DNA from: Citrobacter amalonaticus Y19 | GTDB taxonomy: Bacteria > Pseudomonadota > Gammaproteobacteria > Enterobacterales > Enterobacteriaceae | Direction of reading: 5' to 3' | DNA: 64,000 nucleotides | NCBI RefSeq assembly: GCF_000981805.1 | Contig: NZ_CP011132.1 | Span: forward strand, 4,278,001 to 4,342,000 | In this document: positions 35,244-43,581 of the stretch, piece by piece | Numbering within the stretch: position 1 is the stretch's first letter | How the letters are laid out: each line of letters starts with the position of its first letter | Notes under the pieces: model-generated | Seen by the model: only the letters and a program-made list of their open reading frames with translations | Told to the model about the DNA's origin: nothing | Database searches by the model: none | Program-made: the position numbers and the translations under genes

Positions 35244-35975
35244 TTAGTTTTTATAGGTATTGACCACACCATAATCATCAATCCATGAAAATGTTTTGAC
35301 AGTACTGTTTCCCGTTGCGCTCTTTGGTAAAACAAGCGTTTTTGTCGACAAAGGTGTGAGGAGACCATCATCAGGTAACTGTTTTATTTTTGTACCGTCT
35401 TCGAGCGTAAAATCCATTAATGTCACATGCAAAGGCGAATTATTCTTTACCAACAAACAACGATTCACCCCACAATCTGAGGTGGTTATCTGTATTTTTT
35501 TTACACTCTCTTCCAGGGTGTTCGCCGCCAGCGAAAGCGGTCGCCAGAATAACTTTACTCGGGTACGAAAAGCGATCTGCAACGCGCCGGATCCACTCTT
35601 GTTATCGACAACTGGCGGGACTTCAAGCGTATTCAGCCAGAATAGCGACTCTCTGTCTCCAGGCAGTGTATGCCGATCGCCAACGAACTGAATACGCACC
35701 GCGCGGGATGTGTTGCCTTCAAGCCTGAAAATTGGCGGCAAAATCATAAACGGCGTTTTAATATCCTCTGGACGTTCTAAAAGCGTATTTTTTTCCGTCC
35801 ACAACTGTAATAAGACAGGCTTCAAGCCTTCATTGTAAACCGTAAAGGTAGACTCACGATCTTTCTCATTAACGATCACTCGAGTGTAATTAATATAGGT
35901 TGCCGCCATTGCCGATGATGGTAGCAAAAGTAAAATCAGGAAGTGATTCAAAACATGCATGAGTCGTTTCTTCAC
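35244..35975 (-). CDS. Second fimbrial chaperone (fimbrial operon 2)
   Basis: A 243-residue PapD-like chaperone with signal peptide (VKKRLMHVLNHFLILLLLPSSAMA). It has the G1 donor strand region (YINYTRVIVNEKDRESTFTVYN), the LPGDRESLFWLNTLEVPP motif near residue 110, and AFRTRVKLFWRPLSL near 140. Short F1-G1 loop: FGS type. Translation starts at a GTG at 35975 with a strong AAGGAGGG, 11 bp after the adhesin gene. Two extra cysteines (TTSDCGVNRCLLV) in domain 2 are unlike the first chaperone and may form a disulphide. Confidence 0.88.
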   Translation of the reverse strand: MKKRLMHVLNHFLILLLLPSSAMAATYINYTRVIVNEKDRESTFTVYNEGLKPVLLQLWTEKNTLLERPEDIKTPFMILPPIFRLEGNTSRAVRIQFVGDRHTLPGDRESLFWLNTLEVPPVVDNKSGSGALQIAFRTRVKLFWRPLSLAANTLEESVKKIQITTSDCGVNRCLLVKNNSPLHVTLMDFTLEDGTKIKQLPDDGLLTPLSTKTLVLPKSATGNSTVKTFSWIDDYGVVNTYKN

Positions 35976-35985
35976 GCACCCTCCT

Positions 35986-37071
35986 TTATTTATAAACCAG
36001 AGTGAAAGTAACCGCACCCTTGATATCGCCTGAAGACACATTCGTCTCAGTCTGGTATAAACCTGCCCGTAGCGGCACGGTATAATTCGCGTTATTCTGC
36101 GTTGGATCGTAATCAGTCAGGAGATACGCGGTATTAAATGACAGAGGGATGTCCTGGTCGTTCAATAACTGAATCCCTACACCACTGGCTGTTGACGTAC
36201 TCGCCAGCGCAAAAACACCATTGGCGTTATTAATAATGGCCGAAGTCGGCGTAAATAAATAACTGATACTCGATAATCCCGCCGGGCATTTCGTGAAATT
36301 CAGATTAAAATCTGTACGTGCTGCGGTATAGCCTACCCCACCAAAATCCGTCCGGCTGACCGGGGGCAAATTAACCGTGACATCTGAGGTCGTACAGGTT
36401 CCCCCCGTTGTCGAAATCACCAGACCGCCCGCCAGAAAATCAGCAATCATATAGGTTCCGCTTCCAACAGAAGTGCTGCCCCCATAAGTCTGGTAATGAC
36501 GCATGTACATCGGGTCAAAAACGGAGGTGCTGCCCGCCGTCAACGACGTGGAGGTTTTAACAAAGCGAATCTGCACATCCACGCCAAGTTTCCATGAGCT
36601 GCCATCGCCTGTCACCGTGAATAACTGCGTTGGCGTCTGATAAACCCCGTTGGCAACGGTGAGTGGATACCAGTCACTGGTTTGCCCTTTAACCGTATAG
36701 CGCCAGCGGGCGATATAGCCCAACCCCGCTTTTACCGCGGTGTTATAGACGTTGTAACTTTGTCCATCTACCTGGGTGGTGCCCCAAATGGTATAGGGAG
36801 GGTATCCCTGTACGGCCATCGGTATCGCATAACTCTGGTAGCTGGTTCGATGAGAGCAGGTCCAGGCTGTTGGGTTGTAAGAGGTTACCCAGTTTCCCAG
36901 TAAATCCCCTACAGCCGCGTCTTTACCCACCTGGATGGTCGTAGAGTCAAAGTACTGGTAGTAGCCATTGGTACGATCGCAATTCACCCATGTTCCGTCA
37001 GCACGCGCCACGCCGCACATCGCGACCAGTGTCAAAAAAGAGAGTACGACTCCCGCGACGATAGATTTCAT
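35986..37071 (-). CDS. Fimbrial tip adhesin, FimH/MrkD-like (fimbrial operon 2)
   Basis: A 361-residue secreted two-domain adhesin. The signal peptide ends near GVARADG. The N-terminal lectin-like domain (about residues 25-200) is rich in W, Y, T and S with a cysteine pair (WVNCDRT ... WTCSHRT). The C-terminal pilin domain begins near TGGTCTTSDVTVNLPPVSRTDF and ends in the donor strand VTFTLVYK. Its start overlaps the usher stop by 4 bp and is preceded by AAGGGG. The receptor is not predictable from sequence. Confidence 0.85.
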   Translation of the reverse strand: MKSIVAGVVLSFLTLVAMCGVARADGTWVNCDRTNGYYQYFDSTTIQVGKDAAVGDLLGNWVTSYNPTAWTCSHRTSYQSYAIPMAVQGYPPYTIWGTTQVDGQSYNVYNTAVKAGLGYIARWRYTVKGQTSDWYPLTVANGVYQTPTQLFTVTGDGSSWKLGVDVQIRFVKTSTSLTAGSTSVFDPMYMRHYQTYGGSTSVGSGTYMIADFLAGGLVISTTGGTCTTSDVTVNLPPVSRTDFGGVGYTAARTDFNLNFTKCPAGLSSISYLFTPTSAIINNANGVFALASTSTASGVGIQLLNDQDIPLSFNTAYLLTDYDPTQNNANYTVPLRAGLYQTETNVSSGDIKGAVTFTLVYK

Positions 37072-39629
37072 TTTTCACCCCTTAATGACTGGCATACCGC
37101 ATCAGCGCGACGTAAGTCGGCGGCATTCGCACTTTCTTGTTCCGGTAAGCGGTAGCTGAACTGGCATTCCTGACCTCCAGCACTTCCCCATCTCACGCGC
37201 AGTGTGCCCGACAGATTCTTAACACGAGCAAAACTTTGCCCGCCCTGGGCGATATAACCCACAGTATTGCCATGCTCATCCACGACATCTGCGCCAAATG
37301 GCAGAGACTCACCGGCATGTTGAAGGGTGAAAAGAACTGAATATCCCTTATCCGTCGCGTATTTCATCAGCACCACCGCACCCGCAGTTGGGACGCTGTT
37401 CTGACTGGTGACGTCCAGGGAGACATCATTCGATAGCCCTTTCGGATCGAGTTCGATGGTGTTCTGGCGGTACGGGGAGAGATAAGGCACGGCGGCATTA
37501 CCGCTACGGTTAAGGCTCAGGCTGCTGTTGTTCGCCACTTTCGCGCCCCCGGCATGTTCTGCTTCGATAACCGCCATGGTGTCACCCATGATCGGCGTCA
37601 GCACAATACCGTTTTGCCAGGCGACAGCGCCGCCAGAGAGGTTCATACCATATTGTTGGTAACCCTGACCCGCAGAGAAGTTGCCTCCCATGGTGATCCA
37701 GGGTGACGTCCAGCTTCCACTGGCCCCGCCTGTGGTTTTACTGCTGCTATGGTCGTAATAATCCTGATTGGCGAACGCGCTCCAGTTATACTGGCGGTTT
37801 TCTCCAGACGTTCCGGCGATTGAGTTTTGCAGTCCCCGGTGCCCGCTCTCCTGTACATAGGTGGAGTTGAGATACGCTGAGCGCGCACTGTTCCCGAGGG
37901 GTAAAGAGATACCAATCGCAATTTTGTTGTCCCATTTGTCTTTGACTAAATCGCGGGTACGACTGGCATTAAGGTTAAAATTGAACCACTTAAACGCATT
38001 GGTGTAGCCCAGTTGATACTCGGTGTCGCGCCCACTTTTATTCCAGTAATCCTGGGTACTGGCGCTGATGTTAATACTCCCCAGCGTATCTGAAATGGTT
38101 TGCGTCGCACTGAGTTGCAGCCGATTTTTGCGGTTAATGCTGCTGGAATAGGCGCCTTTATCCGTTCTCTCCAGGTCACGCATCAGCATTGCGTCGTCAA
38201 TATCGTAATAACCCGAACTGGAATAGCGATAGCTCGCCAGCGTGATGTTGGTATCCACGACAGGTAAGATCTTGGCAAATGAAAAACGGATGCTTTGGCC
38301 TTCACGTTTGCTGTCATCCGCAAGCGTCGTTCGGGCATGCGTGATATCAGCAGAAAAGGCACCGACTGGGGTATTGAGCGCAACACCACCGGCGACAGAT
38401 TGATAATCTTCCCCCCCAATGGCCCCGGTGTACGTGGTCAACAGGTTGGTGAAACCATGACGAAATGTCCCCATCGCAATCTGCGGCTTTTCATTCACTG
38501 AGGAATTTCGATAGCGCCCAGCCATCAGCGAATAGCGACTGGTTCCCGGACGCAGCAATTCAGCGATGGAAGCGTAGGTGACGGTAAAGCTGTGCTCGCT
38601 TCCGTCTGCCTCTTTGACGGTAACCAGCAAATCGCCCCCCGTGCCGTTGGGGTACAGATCGTCAATACGGAACGCGCCAGGCGGTACGGTCGATTGATAA
38701 ATGCGTACGCCGCGCTGACTGACGCTGACCAGGGCATTCGTGTTTGCAACGCCTGTAATGACTGGCGCATATCCACGCTGCGAATCCTCATACATACGAT
38801 CGTCAGAAGTCAGCATCACGCCACGAAAACCGACGCTGTCAAAAACCTGACCATCGGTGGTGGAATCGCCCATCACCAGCTTACTGCGTAACGGGATAAT
38901 GCCGCGCTCAAGGTAAGTGCTGGTTGAGTCATATTGCCAGCCCTTATCATTGTTCCAGTTAAAAATACCGCGATAGCGTAAGCGCCACGCATCCCAATTG
39001 AGTCCTCCCATCAAACCTAAATACTGGGAAGACATGGCATCTGACCCGGACATCTCTGCATGCCATGCGTTGTAATCATATTGCAGTGTCGCCGCAGGAA
39101 TGCCGTTATCCCATAATTCCGGATTCACATAGCCACGCACCTGGCGAAGTAGCCATATCTGAGGCGCCTGCACATTAATACGCTGCGATGTTACATCGTA
39201 ATAGGCTGTTAAATCGGGAGAAATATCATTAATACGTACGCAGCCGTCATCATTTTTGAGCAACTGACGCATTTCTGGTTCAATTTTATCAATATCGATA
39301 CCCAACATGGATACCAGTTTTAACGTAAAACAAGGTCTGGCGACGAGAGTATTACTTTTGTCGTTTTCAAATTTAACGTCGCCGCGCCCTTTCCACTTGT
39401 CATTCACATAAAGATCAACATGATATTGTCCCTGAGGGACAGGATTTCCCCGTGAATAATTACTTACATCAATCGCTGAACGCAAAAAATCACTATTAAA
39501 CTGCACGTCATCGGTGTCAGCAAAGGCAACCTGAACAGAAACAAAAGAAAAGATAATGAATTGAGCAATGTGGGTTATTCTCAGAGAACAAGAAATAGCA
39601 TTATGGGCTATTCTGTAATTTATGCTCAT
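37068..39629 (-). CDS. Outer-membrane usher protein (fimbrial operon 2)
   Basis: An 853-residue FimD-like usher with signal peptide (SLRITHIAQFIIFSFVSVQVAFA). It has the N-terminal FNSDFLRSAIDVSNYSRGNPVPQGQYHVDLYVN domain, the barrel/plug signature RGYAPVITGVANTNALVSVSQRG around residue 270, and the C-terminal domains with a cysteine pair ending near RRADAVCQSLRGEK. I start at MSINYRIA (39629), supported by GGTGGAG upstream; the start overlaps the chaperone end by 29 bp. Only distantly like the usher of fimbrial operon 1, so the two systems are not a simple duplication. Confidence 0.92.
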   Translation of the reverse strand: MSINYRIAHNAISCSLRITHIAQFIIFSFVSVQVAFADTDDVQFNSDFLRSAIDVSNYSRGNPVPQGQYHVDLYVNDKWKGRGDVKFENDKSNTLVARPCFTLKLVSMLGIDIDKIEPEMRQLLKNDDGCVRINDISPDLTAYYDVTSQRINVQAPQIWLLRQVRGYVNPELWDNGIPAATLQYDYNAWHAEMSGSDAMSSQYLGLMGGLNWDAWRLRYRGIFNWNNDKGWQYDSTSTYLERGIIPLRSKLVMGDSTTDGQVFDSVGFRGVMLTSDDRMYEDSQRGYAPVITGVANTNALVSVSQRGVRIYQSTVPPGAFRIDDLYPNGTGGDLLVTVKEADGSEHSFTVTYASIAELLRPGTSRYSLMAGRYRNSSVNEKPQIAMGTFRHGFTNLLTTYTGAIGGEDYQSVAGGVALNTPVGAFSADITHARTTLADDSKREGQSIRFSFAKILPVVDTNITLASYRYSSSGYYDIDDAMLMRDLERTDKGAYSSSINRKNRLQLSATQTISDTLGSINISASTQDYWNKSGRDTEYQLGYTNAFKWFNFNLNASRTRDLVKDKWDNKIAIGISLPLGNSARSAYLNSTYVQESGHRGLQNSIAGTSGENRQYNWSAFANQDYYDHSSSKTTGGASGSWTSPWITMGGNFSAGQGYQQYGMNLSGGAVAWQNGIVLTPIMGDTMAVIEAEHAGGAKVANNSSLSLNRSGNAAVPYLSPYRQNTIELDPKGLSNDVSLDVTSQNSVPTAGAVVLMKYATDKGYSVLFTLQHAGESLPFGADVVDEHGNTVGYIAQGGQSFARVKNLSGTLRVRWGSAGGQECQFSYRLPEQESANAADLRRADAVCQSLRGEK

Positions 39630-40347
39630 TTGTTGTTTCTCCACCATAATCATTTATTACACTGTAAAAAAATGAAGCATCATTTAACCTTGCTGATTTT
39701 TTATTAGCGAGGGGGAATACGATTTCACTTTTAGGGTTTACCATCCGCTGGCTAAAATTCTCTACTGATGCCAGAACGTCGGACTCTTTTGTCTTACGAA
39801 TCTCAATCTTGTTAAAGGTGATGTAATAAGGAGAATCGTTGACGACTTTTACATTGTTCCCTTGTAGGGATAGTTTTAGTTCTTTATATGACTGCAATGG
39901 TGTTGGCTGCAGATTATCCGGACGATAGAATAATTTTATACGGGTACGAAATGCCAACTGCATACGCGTATTCCCCGACGTCGCGGCCTGTGCTTTTGGC
40001 GGAATCTCCAGCATGTTAAACCAAAAGACAGACTCCCTGTCCTGTGGTAATGCTGGGTTTGTCGCCATGATCCGCACCGCCTGCCCTTTAGCCGGGTCAA
40101 TACGAACCACAGGAGGCGTAATGAGAAATGGAACCGAGACTTCTCCAGGTTTTGCCCGTGGATTACCATCGTCCATCCATATTTGTAAAAGATAAGGATT
40201 ACTCCCCCGGTTTTTTAGCTGTACCGTCGACTCCTTGTCTTTTGCATTAAAGACAATGCGTGTTCCATTAATAACAACGTCAGCCATGACGTTCAGTGAG
40301 AACATCGAAAATAATAAAACCATACCGGAAGATAATATCTTTAACAT
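39601..40347 (-). CDS. First fimbrial chaperone (fimbrial operon 2)
   Basis: A 248-residue FimC-like chaperone: signal peptide MLKILSSGMVLLFSMFSLNVMA, then INGTRIVFNAKDKESTVQL, LPQDRESVFWFNMLEIPP near residue 105 and AFRTRIKLFYRPDNL near 130. It sits directly between the major pilin and usher, the standard place for the main chaperone. The second chaperone after the adhesin may be dedicated to that subunit. The 3' end overlaps the usher start. Confidence 0.92.
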   Translation of the reverse strand: MLKILSSGMVLLFSMFSLNVMADVVINGTRIVFNAKDKESTVQLKNRGSNPYLLQIWMDDGNPRAKPGEVSVPFLITPPVVRIDPAKGQAVRIMATNPALPQDRESVFWFNMLEIPPKAQAATSGNTRMQLAFRTRIKLFYRPDNLQPTPLQSYKELKLSLQGNNVKVVNDSPYYITFNKIEIRKTKESDVLASVENFSQRMVNPKSEIVFPLANKKSARLNDASFFYSVINDYGGETTNEHKLQNSP

Positions 40348-40398
40348 CTCGTTACCTCATAATCAGGAGTAAAGGATGTCCCCTTACTCCTGTTTCTG

Positions 40399-40956
40399 TT
40401 ACTCGTATACCATGGTGTAATCGACCTGAGTCGTTACGGAACCCGCAGTCGCTGTGCCTGTCGCATAATATTGTGCAAAGTAATTCAGTGAACCGCTGCC
40501 AGACGAGATATCAACCGGGATATCATTCTGACCAGCCGTCGCTGAAGCGCCTGCCACAATAGCATTACGATCGGCATTTAATAATTGGACCTGAACGAAA
40601 GTCGCGGCATCAGACGCGCCAGTATCAATATTCAGACGGCCGGTTGTGCTATCAACATAGGTACCGGGTTCAAAATAGGTGCTGGCGTTATTCAATGTCG
40701 TACCTGAACAGTTGCTCAGTGAAATCGTAAACGGCGTCGCACCGGCTGTTGCCCCTGCTGACGCGAGGGTAGAAGCAGAGACGGTTGGCAGTATTACCGT
40801 CGCATCATTACTGCCGCCATCGACAGAAATAGTACAAGTGGTATCAGTAATTTGTCCGTTAATTGTAATAGTGCCATCAACGGCAAATGCTGAAGCAGTA
40901 AATGCAGAAGTGAAAACCATTGCTAATGCGGACAACGCAAAATTATATTTACGCAT
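40399..40956 (-). CDS. Major fimbrial subunit (fimbrial operon 2)
   Basis: A 185-residue type-1-like pilin. The signal peptide MRKYNFALSALAMVFTSAFTASAFA is followed by VDGTITINGQITDTTCTISVDGG, a classic FimA-type N-terminus with the first cysteine. The second cysteine is in SLSNCSGTTL, and the end VTTQVDYTMVYE has the penultimate tyrosine of pilin donor strands. It is the first gene of the operon pilin-chaperone-usher-adhesin-chaperone-regulator and has the long control region upstream. Confidence 0.92.
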   Translation of the reverse strand: MRKYNFALSALAMVFTSAFTASAFAVDGTITINGQITDTTCTISVDGGSNDATVILPTVSASTLASAGATAGATPFTISLSNCSGTTLNNASTYFEPGTYVDSTTGRLNIDTGASDAATFVQVQLLNADRNAIVAGASATAGQNDIPVDISSGSGSLNYFAQYYATGTATAGSVTTQVDYTMVYE

Positions 40957-41254
40957 AATTAATTCCCTGTTGTGGTTGATATAAATGAACAGCCTATTGA
41001 ATGTGTTATTAAGATAAAGCGATTACCGCCCCATCATGAATACGGGTACTGAATAACACCTTTCGGTTCCATTGACATGATATACGCAAAACTTTCATCC
41101 GCAATATTAGGATTTTTCAACCAAAACCAATCAATCCAAATGCTTATCGGAAAATAAAGTGCTGCCTTCTATCTACGCTATTCACCCTTATAAATATATC
41201 GATAATTAGGTTTTTATAAGACAGTATCGGTTAAAAAAAGATAAAATTTTATAA

Positions 41255-41278
41255 ATCAATTAAATTGATCTAGATCAA
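41255..41278. promoter_or_regulatory. FNR-type palindrome overlapping two Dam (GATC) sites
   Basis: TTGATCTAGATCAA at 41265-41278 matches the FNR consensus TTGATNNNNATCAA at every defined base. An extra ATCAA half-site at 41255-41259 makes a second, overlapping dyad (41255-41269). Two GATC sequences, 41267-41270 and 41273-41276, lie within the FNR box. On the minus strand a TATCTT -10-like hexamer lies about 30 bp from the dyad centre, as expected of a class II FNR promoter, which would start a leader of roughly 270 nt before the pilin. Role inferred. Confidence 0.55.
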
Positions 41279-41795
41279 TACATGGGCCAAAACACATCTA
41301 AATCGAACGCATTGAGATCACTTTTAAAACAAAAACAAAAATAATTTAAACAAAAAACATACATTTATTGCCGTATTTTTAGCCAGGAAAACCATTTTTC
41401 ACGATTACGCGAATAATCCTGATAAACCGACTCAAGTACTTTACATAATGCATTAATAACTAATGATTAATTATGGATGAAACAATCTTTCATTTTTTTG
41501 TAAGAAAAATCTTATTTCAATAAAAAACGTAACCATCGTTAACCTGGTGTTGCAAAACCCGTCAATTCCAGGAATTTTCCCGGAACGATCTTTTCTTTTA
41601 GTCACATACTTTTTATCAGAATATAAATCTACAGATTACTCATCACAACCTTACAAAAAAGGACAAATGACTTTTAGAAATGGGGTTTATGAGTACAAAA
41701 AAGAAGGGAAGTACATTTTTCATTGAAAAATCTGAACACAAGAAAAAGAAGGGATAATTTCAATGCTCGCTCAGGAGAAAGAACGCGCCGTACAT

Positions 41796-41823
41796 TATCG
41801 CCAGAAGGACACCTCTGGCGATA
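41796..41823. terminator. Hairpin downstream of nlpA
   Basis: TATCGCCAGA and TCTGGCGATA form a 10-bp perfect stem with an 8-nt loop, 29 bp beyond the nlpA stop on the minus strand. There is no strong T-run on either side. Probably the nlpA transcript end. Confidence 0.55.
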
Positions 41824-41851
41824 AAATTCATTTATCTGAAGGTGTTACCGA

Positions 41852-42670
41852 TCACCAACCCGGAACGGCGCCGCCGTTAAAGATCGTTTCTGCTGCTTTT
41901 GCGACTTCAGTTGACTGATAAGACGCCAGAAATTCCTTCACGTTTTCCGCATCTTTATTGTCTTCCCGCGCCACCAGGATGTTCACATACGGCGAATTTT
42001 TATCTTCGATAAACACGCTGTCGTGAACCGGAGAAAGCCCGGTTTGCTGAATGTAAGTGGTGCTGATAATCGCCACGTCAACTTTCGGGTCGTCCAGTAC
42101 ACGCGGCAGTTGTGCGCCTTCCAGCTCCATAATCTGTAAATGACGCGGGTTGGCGGTGATATCCAGCGCCGTCGGCAGCAGCCCTTTTCCTTCTTTCAGG
42201 GTAATCAACTGCTCTTTTTGCAGCAGCAACAGCGCCCGCCCGAGGTTGGTGGGATCGTTAGGAATTGCCACCGTCGCACCGTCCGCCAATTGATCGACCG
42301 TTTTTATTTTTTTCGAGTAGCCAGCCATCGGGAAGACAAAGGTATTCCCCACCGCCACCAGCTTATAGTTGTGCGCCTGATTATCCTGCTCAAGGAATGG
42401 GCGATGCTGGAAGACGTTGGCATCCAGTTCGCCATGATTAGTGGCGTCGTTCGGCAACAGCGAGCCGCTGAAACCGACCAATTCGACGTCGAGGCCATAC
42501 TTCTCTTTCGCCACTTTTTTAGCGACTTCCGCCACATCCTGCTCGGCGCCGTTAATCACACCGACTTTGATGTGCTTGGCATCGCTGCTCTGCTGGTCGC
42601 AACCGGCCAACAACAATCCCGCCAACAGTACCGCTGCCCCTGTCCGTAAATGAGGTATCGTCAATTTCAC
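41852..42670 (-). CDS. nlpA: Inner-membrane lipoprotein NlpA (MetQ-like)
   Basis: A 272-residue lipoprotein related to the methionine-binding protein MetQ. The lipobox LLLAGC is followed by Asp at +2 (CDQQ), the signal that keeps lipoproteins in the inner membrane. The NlpA domain (IKVGVINGAEQDVAEVAKKVAKEKYGLDVELVGF...) runs to the GGAVPGW end, equal in length to E. coli. Translation starts at GTG (42670), giving VKLTIPHLRTGAA; the frame upstream of it is not conserved. E. coli NlpA contributes modestly to methionine uptake and to vesicle formation. Confidence 0.95.
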   Translation of the reverse strand: MKLTIPHLRTGAAVLLAGLLLAGCDQQSSDAKHIKVGVINGAEQDVAEVAKKVAKEKYGLDVELVGFSGSLLPNDATNHGELDANVFQHRPFLEQDNQAHNYKLVAVGNTFVFPMAGYSKKIKTVDQLADGATVAIPNDPTNLGRALLLLQKEQLITLKEGKGLLPTALDITANPRHLQIMELEGAQLPRVLDDPKVDVAIISTTYIQQTGLSPVHDSVFIEDKNSPYVNILVAREDNKDAENVKEFLASYQSTEVAKAAETIFNGGAVPGW

Positions 42671-42837
42671 GTTTTTATCCTTTTGAAATAACCGCCTGAT
42701 GAGTAATGAAATGACTATAGCGGGAAGGTCGCTGCGGTTTAAAAAACGAAAAGGTATCAATAAGAAGAAAAAGGCATAACGGGGGAATCAATGAAAAGCC
42801 GACGGCGCTGCGCTGACCACACGCAGCGCCATTCGGT

Positions 42838-43581
42838 TCAGACCAATGCTTTGACGATCTCCATTATCCGGACGATATCTTCAGGTCGTGTGTTACCGGT
42901 TTGCGGGTCGATAATCGATGAGTATAAATGCGGCATTACGCGCGGCACGCCTGCCTCCAGGCAGGTTTGCAATATGACGCCAACGTTTTCTACATCAATG
43001 CCACCGGTCGGTTCGATCAGCGTCATGCCGTTACGAGCCGCGGCGGTTGCCAGCACATACAGCTCAGGAAGCGACTTTTCGCCCCCCATTGGGAAGAACT
43101 TCGCCGCGTGCGCGCCCATATCCTGCATCATGCGGATTGCAGCATCGCAGGAAACGCGCGCTGGCGTGCCCTGACCGCTGCTCACGCCGGTGGAGATCAG
43201 TACCTCGCCTGGCGTGCCCGTCGGGCTGACCAGCGCGTTAATGTGAGTCTGTTCTCCCCCCGTCGCCGCCAGCGCGCCCGCGGCAAAACCACAGCCGGTA
43301 AAGGTCTGATTGACGTGGGCCGGATGAACCTTTGATGCAATCATCGCCGCCTTGTAATACTGCGCCGGATCGCCCGCCCCCAGCCCCACGGAAACCGAGG
43401 GGACTTCCGCCATCCAGCGTTTCACCTCCTGAACGCCTTCGTTGATTGACGAAAACTGCGCGGACAGAATGCCAATCACCGCGTGTCCCTCGGCGGCGTC
43501 ATAAATTTCCCGGGCGTTGGCGATATCTTTCGCCAGCACGTTTATCGCCACGCGTTGGCGATAAAAATTAATCTGCTGCAT
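42838..43581 (-). CDS. dgaF: DgaF, 2-keto-3-deoxygluconate-6-phosphate aldolase of the dga operon
   Basis: A 247-residue aldolase that splits KDGP into pyruvate and glyceraldehyde-3-phosphate, the last step of D-glucosaminate breakdown. Visible segments include VNVLAKDIANAREIYDAAEGHAVIG-like N-terminus, VSVGLGAGDPAQYYKAAMIAS, LVSPTGTPGEVLISTG and AAKFFPMGGEKSLPEL, whose lysine is the likely Schiff-base residue. It is last in the operon, and its start overlaps dgaE by 14 bp. Assigned by family likeness and by the Salmonella gene order dgaRABCDEF. Confidence 0.85.
   Translation of the reverse strand: MQQINFYRQRVAINVLAKDIANAREIYDAAEGHAVIGILSAQFSSINEGVQEVKRWMAEVPSVSVGLGAGDPAQYYKAAMIASKVHPAHVNQTFTGCGFAAGALAATGGEQTHINALVSPTGTPGEVLISTGVSSGQGTPARVSCDAAIRMMQDMGAHAAKFFPMGGEKSLPELYVLATAAARNGMTLIEPTGGIDVENVGVILQTCLEAGVPRVMPHLYSSIIDPQTGNTRPEDIVRIMEIVKALV

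Larger units (their letters stand above)
40957..41851. other. 895-bp AT-rich control region upstream of fimbrial operon 2
   Basis: I see no convincing gene in this stretch. It is strongly AT-rich, of the kind H-NS binds, with many short A/T runs, an FNR-type palindrome, four GATC sites and the hairpin at 41796-41823 near nlpA. I looked for long inverted repeats of the kind flanking an invertible fim switch and saw none by eye. Confidence 0.6.

Noticed and set aside
40957..41851. Invertible promoter element like the fim switch
   Set aside because: No pair of inverted repeats of useful length flanking a few hundred bases was visible, and no tyrosine recombinase gene lies in the locus.
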